DNA of 64,000 nucleotides from Metridium senile (taxonomy: Eukaryota > Cnidaria > Anthozoa > Actiniaria > Metridiidae), in NCBI GenBank assembly GCA_949775045.1, contig OX459110.1, forward strand, positions 1,134,501 to 1,198,500, written 5' to 3'. Shown piece after piece: positions 43,690 to 55,101 of this stretch (the stretch's first letter is position 1; every line of letters begins with the position of its first letter). The notes beneath the pieces were generated by a model, which saw only the letters and a program-made list of their open reading frames with translations, did not search any database and had not been told where the DNA came from. The position numbers were made by a program, and so were the translations under genes.

Positions 43690-43839
43690 TTTGGATTTCC
43701 GAGTTATGTATTGTTGGGTTAGGCCGCTGACCAAAATGAATGGCGAAAAGTTCCGATTTCGGGGTCGCGCGTGCCCGCCGTGTTCTGTGTAGTTTTTTTT
43801 TTTCTAAATAAAAATTAGTTCAACGATTATAGAGATACA

Positions 43840-44066
43840 TTAAGGCGGTGCTGGTTTCTCGCATAGGAATGGATACTTCAGCTGACAGTGCTTATCCAAC
43901 CATTTCTTATCCTTTGCCATGGCAACACATTTTCTTCCAGAGACTGTTGGTTTTGGGTCGTAATCTTGTAGCTTCTTATACTTTACAGGGGTACCGTCAG
44001 ACCAAGTAAATTGGTTGGTGTTGGCTAGATCGTTAAGACCAATCCAGACTCCTTGCTCGTGCCAAT
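43840..44066 (-). CDS. Gene C exon 7: CTLD C-terminal half
   Basis: 227 nt, acceptor TTTCTAG, stop TAA 43842-43840. WIGLNDLANTNQFTWSDG, then VKYKKLQDYDPKP, KCVAMAKDKKWLDKHC, PFLCEKPAPP. Confidence 0.87.
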
Positions 44067-47000
44067 CTAGAAATATATAGTTGTCATTAGCAGGTGATTT
44101 TGGATCAAGAAATTAGCCTATCAGCGCGCAAAATGAAATTTTATCAGGCGGCCAAACATGACTGATTTGATAAAATTGTTAAATAGCGTAGTTCGCGCTT
44201 TTGTGTAACTTTTTTGTGGAATTATAAATGTTGTTATTCATGTCTGTAAGTACTTGAGAATGAATTTCTAAAGCTTCAGTGATGCGTTCAGCATTGTAAA
44301 TGGACATTTGAAAGTGAAAATTCTCAAATAAAATAAGTGGTTGTTATAAAAAAAAAAACGAACGCTGATCTCCCATGCCACTTGGACAAACAGAAGCCCC
44401 AAACCCTCATCCCCACGAGGTACTCACACATAATCGTCTGTATTTCTTCAATGGAAAGTGCTTTATTCTTGCAGAATACCAAGTGCTTCAGGTTGCCATA
44501 ATATGCCAGGTTTCCAGCATTTAGATAATTAGCTGACTTTGCTCCAAGAATGAACGTGTCGGTATTTGTGATTTCTATCGGATTCTCACTTGTAGCGTTT
44601 TTGTAGAGTATACCATCCCTTGAAAGTGTAATCGTTTTTGGGGACTTCTTCCATGTAAATGACATATGGTACCACGTGCCTTCCTTTATGCTGTGAATAA
44701 GACAATAGAGACGTATCAAAGATATGCCTATTGATCTGTTGCAATCTCGACCTGTTAAGGTGACTGGCTACTTTTGGAAATAATGTTAAACTTTTCTTTA
44801 AACTATGATTTATTAATGCGAAATTTAATGCTGATTACAAACATGAAAAGAAAACATGGGGTGTCCAGAGCTTGTTTTATTTAATGTATGTCTGCGTGCG
44901 AGATTTTGAAGAAAAACTTGCGAAAACGGAAGCGATATGAAAAAAATCACAACTCATAAGAAATTATTGTTTTTTCATACTTAACTGGCAAGCACAAATT
45001 CCGGGTAATGAATCATTCTAAAATACAACATGGATGGTTTTGAATAAAAGACAAAGAAATACCTTGATCTGTCATATTTTGTCCTTTCAGTGCTTTCAAA
45101 ACTTGCAAGTCGGACAAAAAATCCTACGAAAATCGATTTTTTTGTACGTGGGCTTGAATCGAACGTTCAAAAGCGTTCAAAAGTAGTAGCCAGTCACCTT
45201 AAAAAAGGGAAAAAAATCTCGCGCGCCAACCAAATTTTTTTGTTACTTCTCACTTATAATACCATATATGGTAATGGCATTGTATTCTAAATTGCATGCG
45301 GTATTTCTGATACGATGTGGTTACAGTACATATTTTAGGCGGGGTACCACTATTACAAGTGTAAAGTTGTTTCGACATATATATATATGGAGGATTTATT
45401 TGCATCCTGCTAACTTTTTGCACGGCACCGCATTGCAGATATGCAAGGGTTCAACTATAGCAGGTTTTGTGGTTTTGTTGGCTGCCTTCAAGCTCGGTTA
45501 CAAAGTATTTCCTAGCTAATTGCTGACAACTGAACCATTTTTGTTGAGAATTAAGGTAACCATGACAACCTTTTAGACAAGTATTTTTAAAGTTAACAAA
45601 CACTTTAATTGTGAAAGACTGGAAATTGAGCTCACCCATTTCCAAAACCTAGCTTTTTGTCGATGGAGTCAGCGTAAACTCTCTGGTACAGATGGAAAGC
45701 CTTTGTTGCTAATTCAAGTCTGTATATGCTTTTCTGTGTGTTTGTACTGTATATATTCATTGCTTCAATCCATACTTGTGTAGAATTGAGAGCCTTTATC
45801 CACAAAGCAATTGTGAAGTCGTCTTGTAGTGTGACAGCTGGTAATTGAGCATAACCCTTTTTACCATTGAAGTACAGCGCTTTCTCTCGACCATCGACCT
45901 TGTACACTGCATCACCTTGGTTACCGAGAAGCCTATAGAAAAGCAGAATGAATGAATAAATAGATATATATACGTATTGTTGAATTTCAGTCAAGCTAAT
46001 TATACAAAGAGGCGACGCAACATTTTAAGGATATTTTTTTTATTTACTCGCCTGTTTGCACATAAGTCTGATGGCATTTTCGAGAGGTATTTAAAAAAAA
46101 TCCCAATACTAGTACTAATACTCGCTGTATTTACCTCTAAATACCCCTTCCTGGCAAAAGACACAACAAATTTTATGTTTTACCTTACATCAGGGTCGTC
46201 CCCGTTAAGTTTAAAGTGATTGAAGGTGCTTTGCGATAAACCATTGTCTGTGGAAAATAAAGAGAGAAAAACTTCCCTGATCAATTTGATAATAACAGAC
46301 TTTTTGTTCCTCTCCTATTAGAATAAATTGTTGTATTGCGTTGGTATTAAAATTAAATGTAAAGTATTAAATATTTGGTTGGCATGGGTGGCCTATGGCA
46401 AATTGAGGGCTTACATATGAAAACTACCAACAGCTCAGGAAGGAATGCTGCTGTTTATTGTAAATCATTTTTGCAGTGAGTACAAAGATTTAATATGTAC
46501 TTTCATAGTTTTCATTCGCGCACCGAGTGCAATATGCTTACTTCGTCCACAAATACTCAAAATATATTATTTGCCATACATTTTCTTATAAAAAGTGGCA
46601 GCCATTTTGTTTATTTTTGCGTGCTACAACGCATGCGCGTCGCCATCTTGACCCAAATTTCTAGCACTGGGATTATATGTGAGTTGAGTTTGTTTGATGT
46701 GTTCTTCTCTCCTATGCCACGAGGGTTTTTCTCCGGGTTATTTGGTTTCCCTCCCTCTGGAAAAATGAACACGTGAGCCTAGTTGTGTGCAAAATATTAA
46801 ACGTAGAGGTAGTGAGTGTGAGTGAGTCCGATTAGAAGGGCGCACTGCGTCCAGCTAGAAGATTGAGACGTTAAAAAAGTTATTATTATTACTATTAAGT
46901 TTAAACGTCTTGTTTTAAGAAGATTTGTTTCTACATAAACTGCATGGTTAAATAATTGTACTTTTTAAAAGTACAACATTTGCAATTGTATACAATGGCT

Positions 47001-47098
47001 TGCTGTATATTTATTTATGCCATCAAAAATTATAAATGATCATCATTATATCATAATCATCGTCGCTATCACCTTTATTATCACCACAATGACCATAC

Positions 47099-47137
<39 letters not shown>

Positions 47138-47458
47138 CTATAATTGTTAGCTTTTCAACCTACCTTCTTGAATGTACGTCAAGTTCAGGTTTTCTACAAA
47201 AACATCGTTGACAAAGTCATTTTCGTGTGAGCTGGTAATGGAGAGAAGATCACCACCCAACGACTGACAATGACTACGAGCTTCGGTCCAGTTTTTCTTC
47301 TCTGTAAATAGCTTGATAGCAGCGTCTCCATAGCGACGCCAGCCATCGCCTAAGTCTTTGAAATAGACATTACATTACATTGATTTGATTTGATTTGATA
47401 CCAAGACATTAATTGTTGCACGACACAACATTATACACCTATTCAATAATCGCTGTCT

Positions 47459-47554
<96 letters not shown>

Positions 47555-49393
47555 GAATATTTATACAGTATACAAATACAAAATAATAAATACAAATACT
47601 GCTGTTATCAATGGGGATCCTGTTCAAAATAACATAAAAAAAACTAATATGAAAGATAAATTAAAAACTAAGAATACATCTATAAGATATAAAAATGCAA
47701 AAACTAGGAAATATAAAAAATATATAAAAAGTATAATATGAATATAAAAAATTATAAAAATATATATATAAAAAAAGGCTACAGTCCACACTCTAAAACC
47801 TGCAAAGAATGTCGGTATTTCTACTCTTGTTATCGATTTATTCATAGCATATTTTGGTTGTAAGTGTTTGTGCTATATGAACATGACAAGTTTTGCAGTC
47901 ATAGATGATGAAACAAATATTCATTCAAAAAGCGCGTAATAAATCAAACATTCAGTTTATATATTAACGACATCCTTTGCAGGCTTCAGAGTGTTGACTG
48001 TAGCTTCGGCTGCGACAACGATTTTTGAAATAGATGTAACATATAGAGCATCACTTACACTGGATCACAGTCTCCTCACACAAAATATCATAACAAATTA
48101 TCATCACACAATACAAAACATCATATCACACCACTCTGTATGTACACCAGCCTCCTCCGCAGACATCTCATATTCTCTTTTTATCGGGCTTCCTGTGGTG
48201 AGGAGGAAAAAACCGTACGAAACACAGGAATCCCGATCGCGTCAACAAAGGAATCCCTAAGGAATAGCCTGTGGAGGAGGCTACACCGCAATATATTCTA
48301 CCTTCTTTTCTTTTGCAGTCATAAAGTTTGCAGTTTTCCTGAGGAACTTCCTAAAACAATCGTATAAGTAAGGATACGTTCGGAGAGTTATGTGGGTAAT
48401 TGATTTTGAATAAATGTGCCTGATAATTGCACACAATCATCCATCTTTATCATCATCATCATTTAAAAAAAATCGTCATCTAGTTATTATCGTTTTTGCT
48501 ATCAACTACAATCGTATACAAACAATAACAATAAGATATTAATGTTTGAAAATTGTTGTAAATTTGAAATAAAAAAAATAATAATAATAACAATAAAAAA
48601 AACTACAATCGTATCCGGTATAACAATTATAATCGATCACCATCACTGTCGTTACAACCTTTTTATCATATTAAATAATAAAAGCAATGTTTATCTTTCG
48701 ACTATTCTGGTTTTGCTGCATTCTGTATTGCCTTAGTTATCATCATCATTATTGCCATATTATATTTACCATATACAATCATTAACTATCAAAATCACCG
48801 TAAAATGTCAGTATAAATCACTTTTGTAACGTCTAAATCTTCTAGCTGGACACGTGTGCCCTACTAATTGGAGAGACTCTACACACACTCGCTGCCTTTA
48901 CGTTTATTTTTTTTGCACATAACTCGGCTCACATGTTCATTTTTGTTAAGGGAGGAAAACTGGATAACCCGGAGAAAAACTCTCTTGGCATAGAAGACTT
49001 CAAACAAACTCAACTCACATATAATCCATTACCCGTGCAACCCGTAAATGTGTACAATTTATGACATCATATTTTTGTTACCTTCATTTCATGATAAGAC
49101 CATCCTTGTCTGGTCACCATCTTGTTGCGATTTGCTTTCTTACTCGAGTTACTCAGTTCACATTCAACCGATCCTTCACTTGTTTTACGAACATTTATCG
49201 AGAAACACCATGGCAACCAAACACAATCATTCCAACAGAGATTAACAAAAGGCTTGCTGATGGTCTTGATCACGTGACCTTCGAGAGCCTGCGGTCCATC
49301 ACTGGGAACGAAGCGGTATATTTCACAGCCAAAGATAGTTTGTAGAGAAAAAGCTGATAACAGCAACCAGAACTTGACGAACAAATGATGCAT
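43840..49393 (-). CDS. Gene C: secreted PAN/Apple - CTLD - LamG protein (7 coding exons)
   Basis: Predicted 467-aa paralogue joined from 49393-49082, 48350-48302, 47355-47164, 46247-46184, 45932-45636, 44690-44428 and 44066-43840; phases and splice sites as in genes A and B, frame open. Signal peptide, PAN/Apple, CTLD first half, LamG, CTLD second half. The LamG exons resemble gene B closely. Micro-exon 2 has diverged at its start (EVPQENCKLYDCKRKE), yet keeps both Cys. The cassette of exons 4-6 is 624 nt, flanked by phase-1 introns. A 4.56-kb transposon begins 58 bp after the stop codon, so its native 3' UTR is probably displaced. No copy of the A/B leader exon was found upstream. Short intron contents: TTAA element 44759-45198 and a TIR element near 47.8-48.0 kb. 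Confidence 0.85.
44428..44690 (-). CDS. Gene C exon 6: second half of LamG domain
   Basis: 263 nt, acceptor TTATTCACAG, donor T/GTGAGT. IKEGTWYHMSFTWKKS, DTFILGAKS, YGNLKHLVFCKNKALS. Confidence 0.87.
44759..45198. mobile_element. 440-bp TTAA-flanked element
   Basis: Starts GGTGACTGGCTAC, ends GTAGCCAGTCACC, TTAA on both sides (44755-44758 and 45199-45202). Intron 5 of gene C. Confidence 0.8.
45636..45932 (-). CDS. Gene C exon 5: first half of LamG domain
   Basis: 297 nt, acceptor TTTCTATAG, donor GG/GTGAGC. GDAVYKVDGREKALYFNG, QDDFTIALWIKALNSTQVW. Confidence 0.87.
46184..46247 (-). CDS. Gene C exon 4: linker into LamG
   Basis: 64 nt, acceptor TCCACAG, donor AG/GTAAAA. FNHFKLNGDDPDV. Confidence 0.8.
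46260..47090. other. Intron 3 of gene C, no gene
   Basis: AT-rich with short ORFs only. The stretch 46690-46790 (TTCTCTCCTATGCCACGAGG, GTTTTTCTCCGGGTTA) resembles 48930-49010 in inverted orientation, so a dispersed repeat. Confidence 0.45.
47164..47355 (-). CDS. Gene C exon 3: CTLD N-terminal half
   Basis: 192 nt, acceptor TTTCAAAG, donor G/GTAGGT, phase 1 both sides. GWRRYGDAAIKLFTEKKNW, EARSHCQSLGGDLLSITSS. Confidence 0.9.
47461..47553. repeat. (AAT)n microsatellite
   Basis: About 30 AAT units; poly-Ile reading on the minus strand is an artefact. Confidence 0.95.
47765..48035. mobile_element. 'CACCTATTTC' family element (copy 3)
   Basis: Left part GGCTACAGTCCACACTCTAA and right part CGACATCCTTTGCAGGCTTC / GCTGCGACAACGATTTTTGA are inverted repeats of the same family as 1515-1818. 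The extreme left tip (ACACCTATTC) may be at 47436, before the AAT tract. Intron 2 of gene C. Confidence 0.65.
48302..48350 (-). CDS. Gene C exon 2: Cys-rich micro-exon
   Basis: 49 nt, acceptor TTTTAG, donor G/GTAGAA. EVPQENCKLYDCKRKE. Confidence 0.8.
49082..49393 (-). CDS. Gene C exon 1 (coding): signal peptide and PAN/Apple domain
   Basis: 312 nt, ATG at 49393, donor AAG/GTAACA. FVKFWLLLSAFSLQ signal, ALEGHVIKTI, CWNDCVWLPWCFSINV, VECELSNSS. Acceptor TTTTTTAG ends 9 nt before the ATG. Confidence 0.88.
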
Positions 49394-49524
49394 TTTATGA
49401 ATCTAAAAAAATGTTGATGAAATATTTGGTCATATTCATCATTTCATCACTATTATATCTTGTATCTTGTACATCATTATCGCGGTCACCATTATTTTCA
49501 TTGTCATAAATATCATCATCACTA

Positions 49525-50080
49525 CAGTCAAAACACCTGAATCGTGAACACGTATAGAACTCATTATATATTGAGTTTAGTTTTCTAAAATTTGTTTCCA
49601 TTACAGCGCAACGCGTAAAAGTATGGTCACTGATAATGTATTCGCATACTTCTGTCTCGCCATCGATCCAATAAGCGTTTTGATCCGAGACAAGATAACA
49701 CAATCCTACAACGCTGATTGGATCGATTGCGAGACAGAAGCTAAGTATGCGAATACATTATCAGTGGCCATACTTTTACGCGTTGCGCTGTAATCAATTT
49801 GTACTTGGAATATTGAAAATATTATATTATTCAAAACAAGAATAGTTTGAAAGTTCGATTGTTGATTGGCTGATAGAGTGCAAATAATATACCCGTGAAT
49901 TAGATAGTTTGCTGACTATTTAGTGCAATTTTATGCTAATTCTATTGTTTTCTATTTGTTTGATTTATTGTTTTTTATTGTTTTCAATATTCTAAGTTCA
50001 AAGCGATTAATGGAAACAAAGTTGGAAAACTAAATTGAATTATGAATTCTACGTGTTCACGATTCAAGTGTTTTGACTGA
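49525..50080. mobile_element. 556-bp TIR element with an internal foldback
   Basis: Outer ends CAGTCAAAACACCTGAATCG and complement (about 40-bp arms). Inside, 49590-49690 and 49711-49800 are long near-perfect inverted repeats around GCAACGCGTAAAAGTATGG. Directly upstream of gene C exon 1, in its presumed leader intron. Confidence 0.8.
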
Positions 50081-50186
50081 AACATCATCATCATCATCAG
50101 TCACTAATATCCTCATCAATGTCATCATCGCCACTACCACCGCCATTATCATCCTGATCATTGTATTCGTCGATCATTACCACGAA

Positions 50187-50575
50187 TGGCCTTTTCCAAA
50201 ACGAGCAAAGGACTGGGTACTTGTTTCCCTAATTAATGTAATTAAGTAATGAACCTCATAATATAAAAGAGCAGATCAAGATGTGTAAGATTCCTGAGAT
50301 TTGGTGCTTTTGGTTGGATATTGAGTGAGTTACAGCCATTCAAAACTGCCCAAAATTACAAAACATTGTATGGACTGGAAGGACAGGCGTCCTTCCAAAC
50401 CATACATTTCCATCTATTTTTAGGCATTTTCTATGAGGCTGTATCTTGGTCAGAATATAACTAAGTGCCGAACCAAACTCAGGAATCTTATATATCTTGA
50501 TAATTATGGACTTCATTTCTTAATTACATTCATTAGGGAAACTAGTACCCAGTCCTTTACTCGTTTTGGAAAAGG
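50187..50575. mobile_element. 389-bp foldback element
   Basis: Nearly full-length palindrome: starts GGCCTTTTCCAAAACGAG and ends with the complement; arms of about 185 bp pair through CCCAGTCC and GATTCCTGAG words; centre near GGAAGGACAGGCGTCCTTCC. Confidence 0.85.
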
Positions 50576-51256
50576 CCAATTATCACCATTACTTTTGCTT
50601 AAGACTAGTTACTTATGAACTTTAACGATCGATTTGAGCCAACGATGTGTGCAAAAACCTCTTAATAAAAATTGTTATCGAGGAACCACGCGTTCTTCAA
50701 TCTATCACTGGACTCCATACTTTTTTACAATTAAGGTGACTAGACCCAATATTTTTGCATTAGCACCTTCCAACTTTGAACCTCATATATATTTGAAGGG
50801 ATTGATTCCTATTTTATATTCACTATACGGCATATGTTACATGTGGTACAATGTGATATCTTTGGAGGAGATCGGATCGTATATCACGGGGTAATAACGT
50901 CACAACTGTTTTTACTCGGGATAAAGTTTTATCCTTCAACCGCATTTTCTAGGGAAATGCTTTATCCTGCCTATAGCTATAACTGGAAATCTATAAGACG
51001 GATTTGGAGGTATTGAGAGGTATAGAATTAAAAATATAACTTTATGTGTAAACTAAACAATGGACTTCCTGCAGCCGAAACTGCTACTTTTAAAGCATCT
51101 GTTTACGAAAAAACATAGCTTATTTTATTCCAATATATCCCTAATTCTTGCTTGAAACATTGAAAGGTTATCCAGCTACGCGATCTCGCTAAAACCGCAA
51201 CTGAATACATGATTCAATATGAGAACGCAATGCTTGCCTTTTTGTTGATTTTATCA

Positions 51257-51375
51257 ATGGAAACTAGCGAGTAAACTAGTGTAGGCGGCGTCGGTGTTTG
51301 ATATAAACGATAGGTAAAAAATGTTGAATTAACTTTACTGACGTTTCGAGCTTTAGCCCTTCGTTTGAGTAAAAG
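51257..51375 (-). mobile_element. Penelope-type terminal fragment (third copy)
   Basis: GGAAACTAGCGAGTAAACTA then CTTTACTGACGTTTCGAGCT; same family as 37383-37526. The CTGANGA box is decayed (CTCAAACGA). Confidence 0.5.
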
Positions 51376-51649
51376 AGTAAGACTAAGCGAGATACTGAGT
51401 ATATATAAGAGGCGAGAAAAGTGATGAACCAATCAAAAAGCGATAGAAAATGTAGGAGGAGTTAAAGAACAATGGAAAACTGTGGTCATCGAAAAACTCT
51501 TTTCAGGACTACAATTTTTCACTGAACCACACTGAGCCCGAATTCCAAGTCCATTGATAACTTTTAAGCTAGTCCTTGGGTGCATTTCAATAAAACCATG
51601 GCAACTTTTCTCCGTATCAACATTAACCCACTCGTCCTTCGCTCGTTCT

Positions 51650-52110
51650 TAATAATAATATAAGTATAATAATAATAATAATACTGATAATAAAAATCGT
51701 ATTTATGGCACATTTCTAACCTCAATGCGCTTACAATTGATATATATGTATATAAGTCTGTACTTCGCACTTTCTATGAAATAGTCTATATTTATTAGAT
51801 ATTGGTTGGGTAATTTGTTCCGAAAATATATACTTAGCCACGGTACGAACTTCATGACTTTAAATGTTTCAGTTACATATATTATATAAAATATATCTAT
51901 TGTAAGGAATTACGAAACTTTCCCCCTAAGGGACAGTTTTGTTGTTAATCGTTCGTTGCACGTTTTGTAGATGCGAGTGAGTATGAGAGAGAAGAAACAC
52001 GAGATGTTTTTACTGCGATTAAATGGTTTTCAAAACACAAGACGAGTTTGAAGCTACTTTAGTACAGTACGCTATCGATGCTAATGTTGAAACTGCCTGA
52101 CTGATATCCT
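51650..52110. other. No gene recognised
   Basis: AT-rich sequence with a short (AAT)n at about 51650-51680. The plus-strand segment 52015-52095 shows no convincing coding character. Confidence 0.45.
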
Positions 52111-52560
52111 AACAGTCCCTTGTATAAATAAAAGTGTTCAATAGTTTTAAAATTACCTTTAAAATCCGAAGGGATGTTCACGATTACTCAGCCATTACTA
52201 AAAGTTCACCCGCACTGGACTGAAACCCGTCGAAAGCATTACAAACTCTTCTAAACACCTGCAATAAAGTCTATATTTAATTAACTTTCCCTACACAAAG
52301 ACTTGTTTAGAAGAATATGTCGAGTACCCTATACTGAGAAATAATTCTTTAATTACTTTGAATATAATGATTTCCAATAATTCAATTGCAAATAAAAAAT
52401 ACAATTAATCATTATTTTAGAAAGGAATGGATGATAGTGTAACAGGATCCCGATCACGTTTTTTTTTTTTTTTTTTCACCGAAAACAACAGCCCTAGACT
52501 TGATTTGAACCAGTGTTATAATCTTTGGCAGGTTCTATTTTCGGTGCAAAAAAAAAAAAA
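52111..52560. repeat. Segment duplicated at 58540-59250
   Basis: Shares AAATAAAAG, ACCTTTAAAATCC, CACTGGACTG, ACACCTGCAA and AAAACAAC words, in the same order, with 58540-59250. On the minus strand, TTGCAG at about 52265 and AAAG/GTAATT at about 52157 could bound a non-coding exon of about 110 nt. Confidence 0.5.
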
Positions 52561-53034
52561 TCAACAACAACAACAGTTATAAACTCCTACGTGTTAATAC
52601 AATAATACAAGAAGTACAATACATAGAATAAATAGAACACGCGTGCTGTGTACAGTTCTAAAGCTATCGGGGATTAATAGAACGCATTTTGTAAAGCTAG
52701 AAACAATTTTGTAAAGCTATGAAAACATAATTTTTTATTATGTGAGTTTGTGTTATTTATAAATTGTATACTTTTTCGCATTTGCGTAGGCTAAACCTCG
52801 ATTTGTTGTCACAGTATTCACAAATCCCAAGCAAAGCACGATAAATATTATCGATTAACAATAGAAAGCACATCTGAACGAAAGCTATCCCTGTGCAAAT
52901 GATACAGCGGTGCTAGAATCGAAACTGGTCGACCTATCATAATTTATAAATTAAACCATATAGAAAATGTATAATGGAGAGTGCTAAATACTGATGCTTT
53001 AAACCCTTCATCGGAGTTAAAACGGTAGATGATA

Positions 53035-53443
53035 TACACCTATCTTATTCTAAAATTGCAAGAACGTTGTCCTGACTTTTCTAATTTAGTGGGAAAGGGA
53101 TTGATTAAAAGACAAAAGAAGAATGATCACTTAAGCTTTACTCTTTCTTTTGTTATTCCTTTGTTATTACATTCCTTATGTTCTTTTTTCATGTGACAAC
53201 ATTCTTGCAATTATGGCCCGGGCAAACGGTTTCAACATTGGCTTCAACATCCGTTCGATTTTGTTGAATGGCAACGTTTAAACGCTTTAAAACTCTTTCA
53301 ACATTGTTGAAACGTTTTGAATCGATGTTGAATTGATTTTGGAAGCTGAGAGTTCAGTTAAAAGTGTTTAAACATTGTCATTCAACAAACTCGAACGAAT
53401 GTTGAAGCAAATTTTGAAAACGTTTGCCCGGGCCTTTAGGTGT
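53035..53443. mobile_element. MITE interrupted by another MITE
   Basis: Outer element: left TIR with TTGCAAGAACGTTGTCCTGA, right TIR GTGACAACATTCTTGCAATT, whose tip (TTAGGTGTAA) is separated from the rest by the 53215-53434 insert. Same family as 60310-60465 and about 38130. Confidence 0.7.
53215..53434. mobile_element. 220-bp MITE, GGCCCGGGCAAACG ends
   Basis: Perfect terminal GGCCCGGGCAAACG / CGTTTGCCCGGGCC plus internal TTCAACATTG-type inverted words. Inserted in the right TIR of the preceding element. Confidence 0.85.
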
Positions 53444-54224
53444 AACTATGTATATTGTACAAAATAGTGTCTTATATACATGGATGCAGACGGATATTTT
53501 GAATGTTAACCCTTCCTCTAATTAAATATGGTAGCTTATACACCGTATAAAGCAGAGTGTAACTTGATATCATTTTAATAGGAAGTTATTACTTCGTTGG
53601 AGTAAAAATTGTAACGTATACACCTTAAACAAAACAGAATATTACTTACTTTTGTTTAGGACGTTAATCCTTTGTCTATTTAAAAATAATAAATTATACA
53701 CCGAATAAAGCAGAGTGTTACTTACTATCGAGTTTAGGACGTTACTGACTCAGAGTTTTGTGGAGTAAAAATGGTAACAGGCATACGGCATGCAGGAGTT
53801 TCGGATGCGCGTTTCACTTAATACACTTTTCCTTTTTTAGCGTTAAACCATTCTCAAAAAAGCTGTGATTATTTACAGTGAATATTTTTTAAATTTGAAT
53901 CGATTAATAATTAATTGTTTTGTATTGTTACTAGTACATTCTTGAAGAGGGTAATGCTAGAAAATAATATCGATCGATGTGTTTAGATTATGACTTGCTG
54001 ACGCAGTACTCTTCACATGCATGTAGTGCACTGTCGTATAACTTGGTGGGTGGAATAGGAAGGGGCGGCAGCCATGTTGATATCAACCCATAAAAGGTAC
54101 GACTTTGCGATGTGTTTGGCTGCTAAGCAGTTACTTTAAGTAACAAATCGAAATAAAAATTACCCTTACAGGTACAGAGTCATGTTACGTAATTGACTCT
54201 TGAGCAAGAACCCTAAAAGGTACG

Positions 54225-54900
54225 CACATGATATTATTTCAACTCTAGAAGGAGCGCCAATCGCTAAAACTTTGACAGAGGGAGAACTTCCCGCATGCTA
54301 AGGGCCCTTACAAAATAGAGCAACTTGACAATACAATTTAGCTTCACTACTAATATATTGGTTACACTCTAGCTGTCATACTGGCACGATTGTTCCTCAC
54401 TAGCTCCATTATAAGTTCAACGTTATTCATTTCCCACAATTAATAAAACATATGTGTATTTCTATGTTGTGGTTAATGTGAAAAAAACTAGGATATATAA
54501 ATATATATAAAAAATATCATACAAAACTTAAATACATTGTAAATCAATCAGATTTGAATTAAAATAAATGTAAAAAGATATTATTATTTTAACTCTAGAA
54601 AGAGCGCCGAACGCTGACCCTAGCACTATGACAGAGGGAGAACTTCCTCCATGCTGGGCACGTTTGAAAGGGCCCTTACAAAAATAGAGCAACTTGACAA
54701 TACAATTTAGCTTCACTACTAATATATTGGTTACACTCTAGCTATCATACTGGCACAATTGTTCCTCCCTAGCTCCATTATAAGTTCAATTGATAAGTTC
54801 AAGTGATTCAGTTACCACAATTAATAAAACATACTGTGCACCTATTTCTATGTTGTGGTTAATGTAAAAAGAATTAGAATATATAAATATATATGAAAAA
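54225..54900. repeat. Direct tandem duplication, about 365 bp
   Basis: 54225-54515 and 54585-54885 share long identical stretches (ACAATACAATTTAGCTTCAC, TAATATATTGGTTACACTCT, TTCTATGTTGTGGTTAATGT), with small indels. Ends next to the Penelope insertion. Confidence 0.85.
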
Positions 54901-55014
54901 TATATATATATAATACTATACTATTGTTTATCGAAGTAACAATATTTGTCGAAGTAACAATATTTGTAATAGGATCATCCGGGTGGATGTAGCCCTCAGA
55001 AGGGCTGTTTGATG

Positions 55015-55059
55015 TGACTGACGTTTCGACATCCTGTGCGGAAGTCATCTTCAGAGTCA
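55015..55059 (-). ncRNA. Hammerhead ribozyme motif, left Penelope copy
   Basis: Mirror of 58232-58276 with identical sequence: TGACT, CTGAAGA, stem II GAC-UCC/GGA-GTC, GAAAC, GTC, AGTCA. Confidence 0.65.
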
Positions 55060-55101
55060 AGTGAATAAAAAGTCAGATAGAGTGATATTTATACTCCCAC
55101 G

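Larger units (their letters stand above)
39225..43782 (-). mobile_element. 4.56-kb DNA transposon with 33-bp TIRs (CACTA-like ends)
   Basis: Left end starts CACGGCGGGCACGCGCGACC and continues CCGAAATCGGAAC; the right end (43750-43782) is the exact complement. Both flanks begin with TTC (39222-39224, 43783-43785), a candidate 3-bp target duplication. CAC termini plus 3-bp duplications are typical of the CACTA/EnSpm group, but no transposase domain is recognisable, so the class is inference. GC-rich ends contrast with an AT-rich middle holding an 86-bp satellite. It lies 58 bp downstream of the gene C stop codon. Remnant coding is at 43437-43689 and about 42576-42958. Confidence 0.75.

Noticed and set aside
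45090..45519. Plus-strand ORFs with a 'VRGLESNVQKRSKVV' type reading
   Set aside because: Overlap a TTAA-flanked non-autonomous element and the intron of gene C.
50634..51016. Two overlapping plus-strand ORFs of 86 and 60 codons
   Set aside because: No domain, signal or splice pattern seen, and no paralogue in the window.
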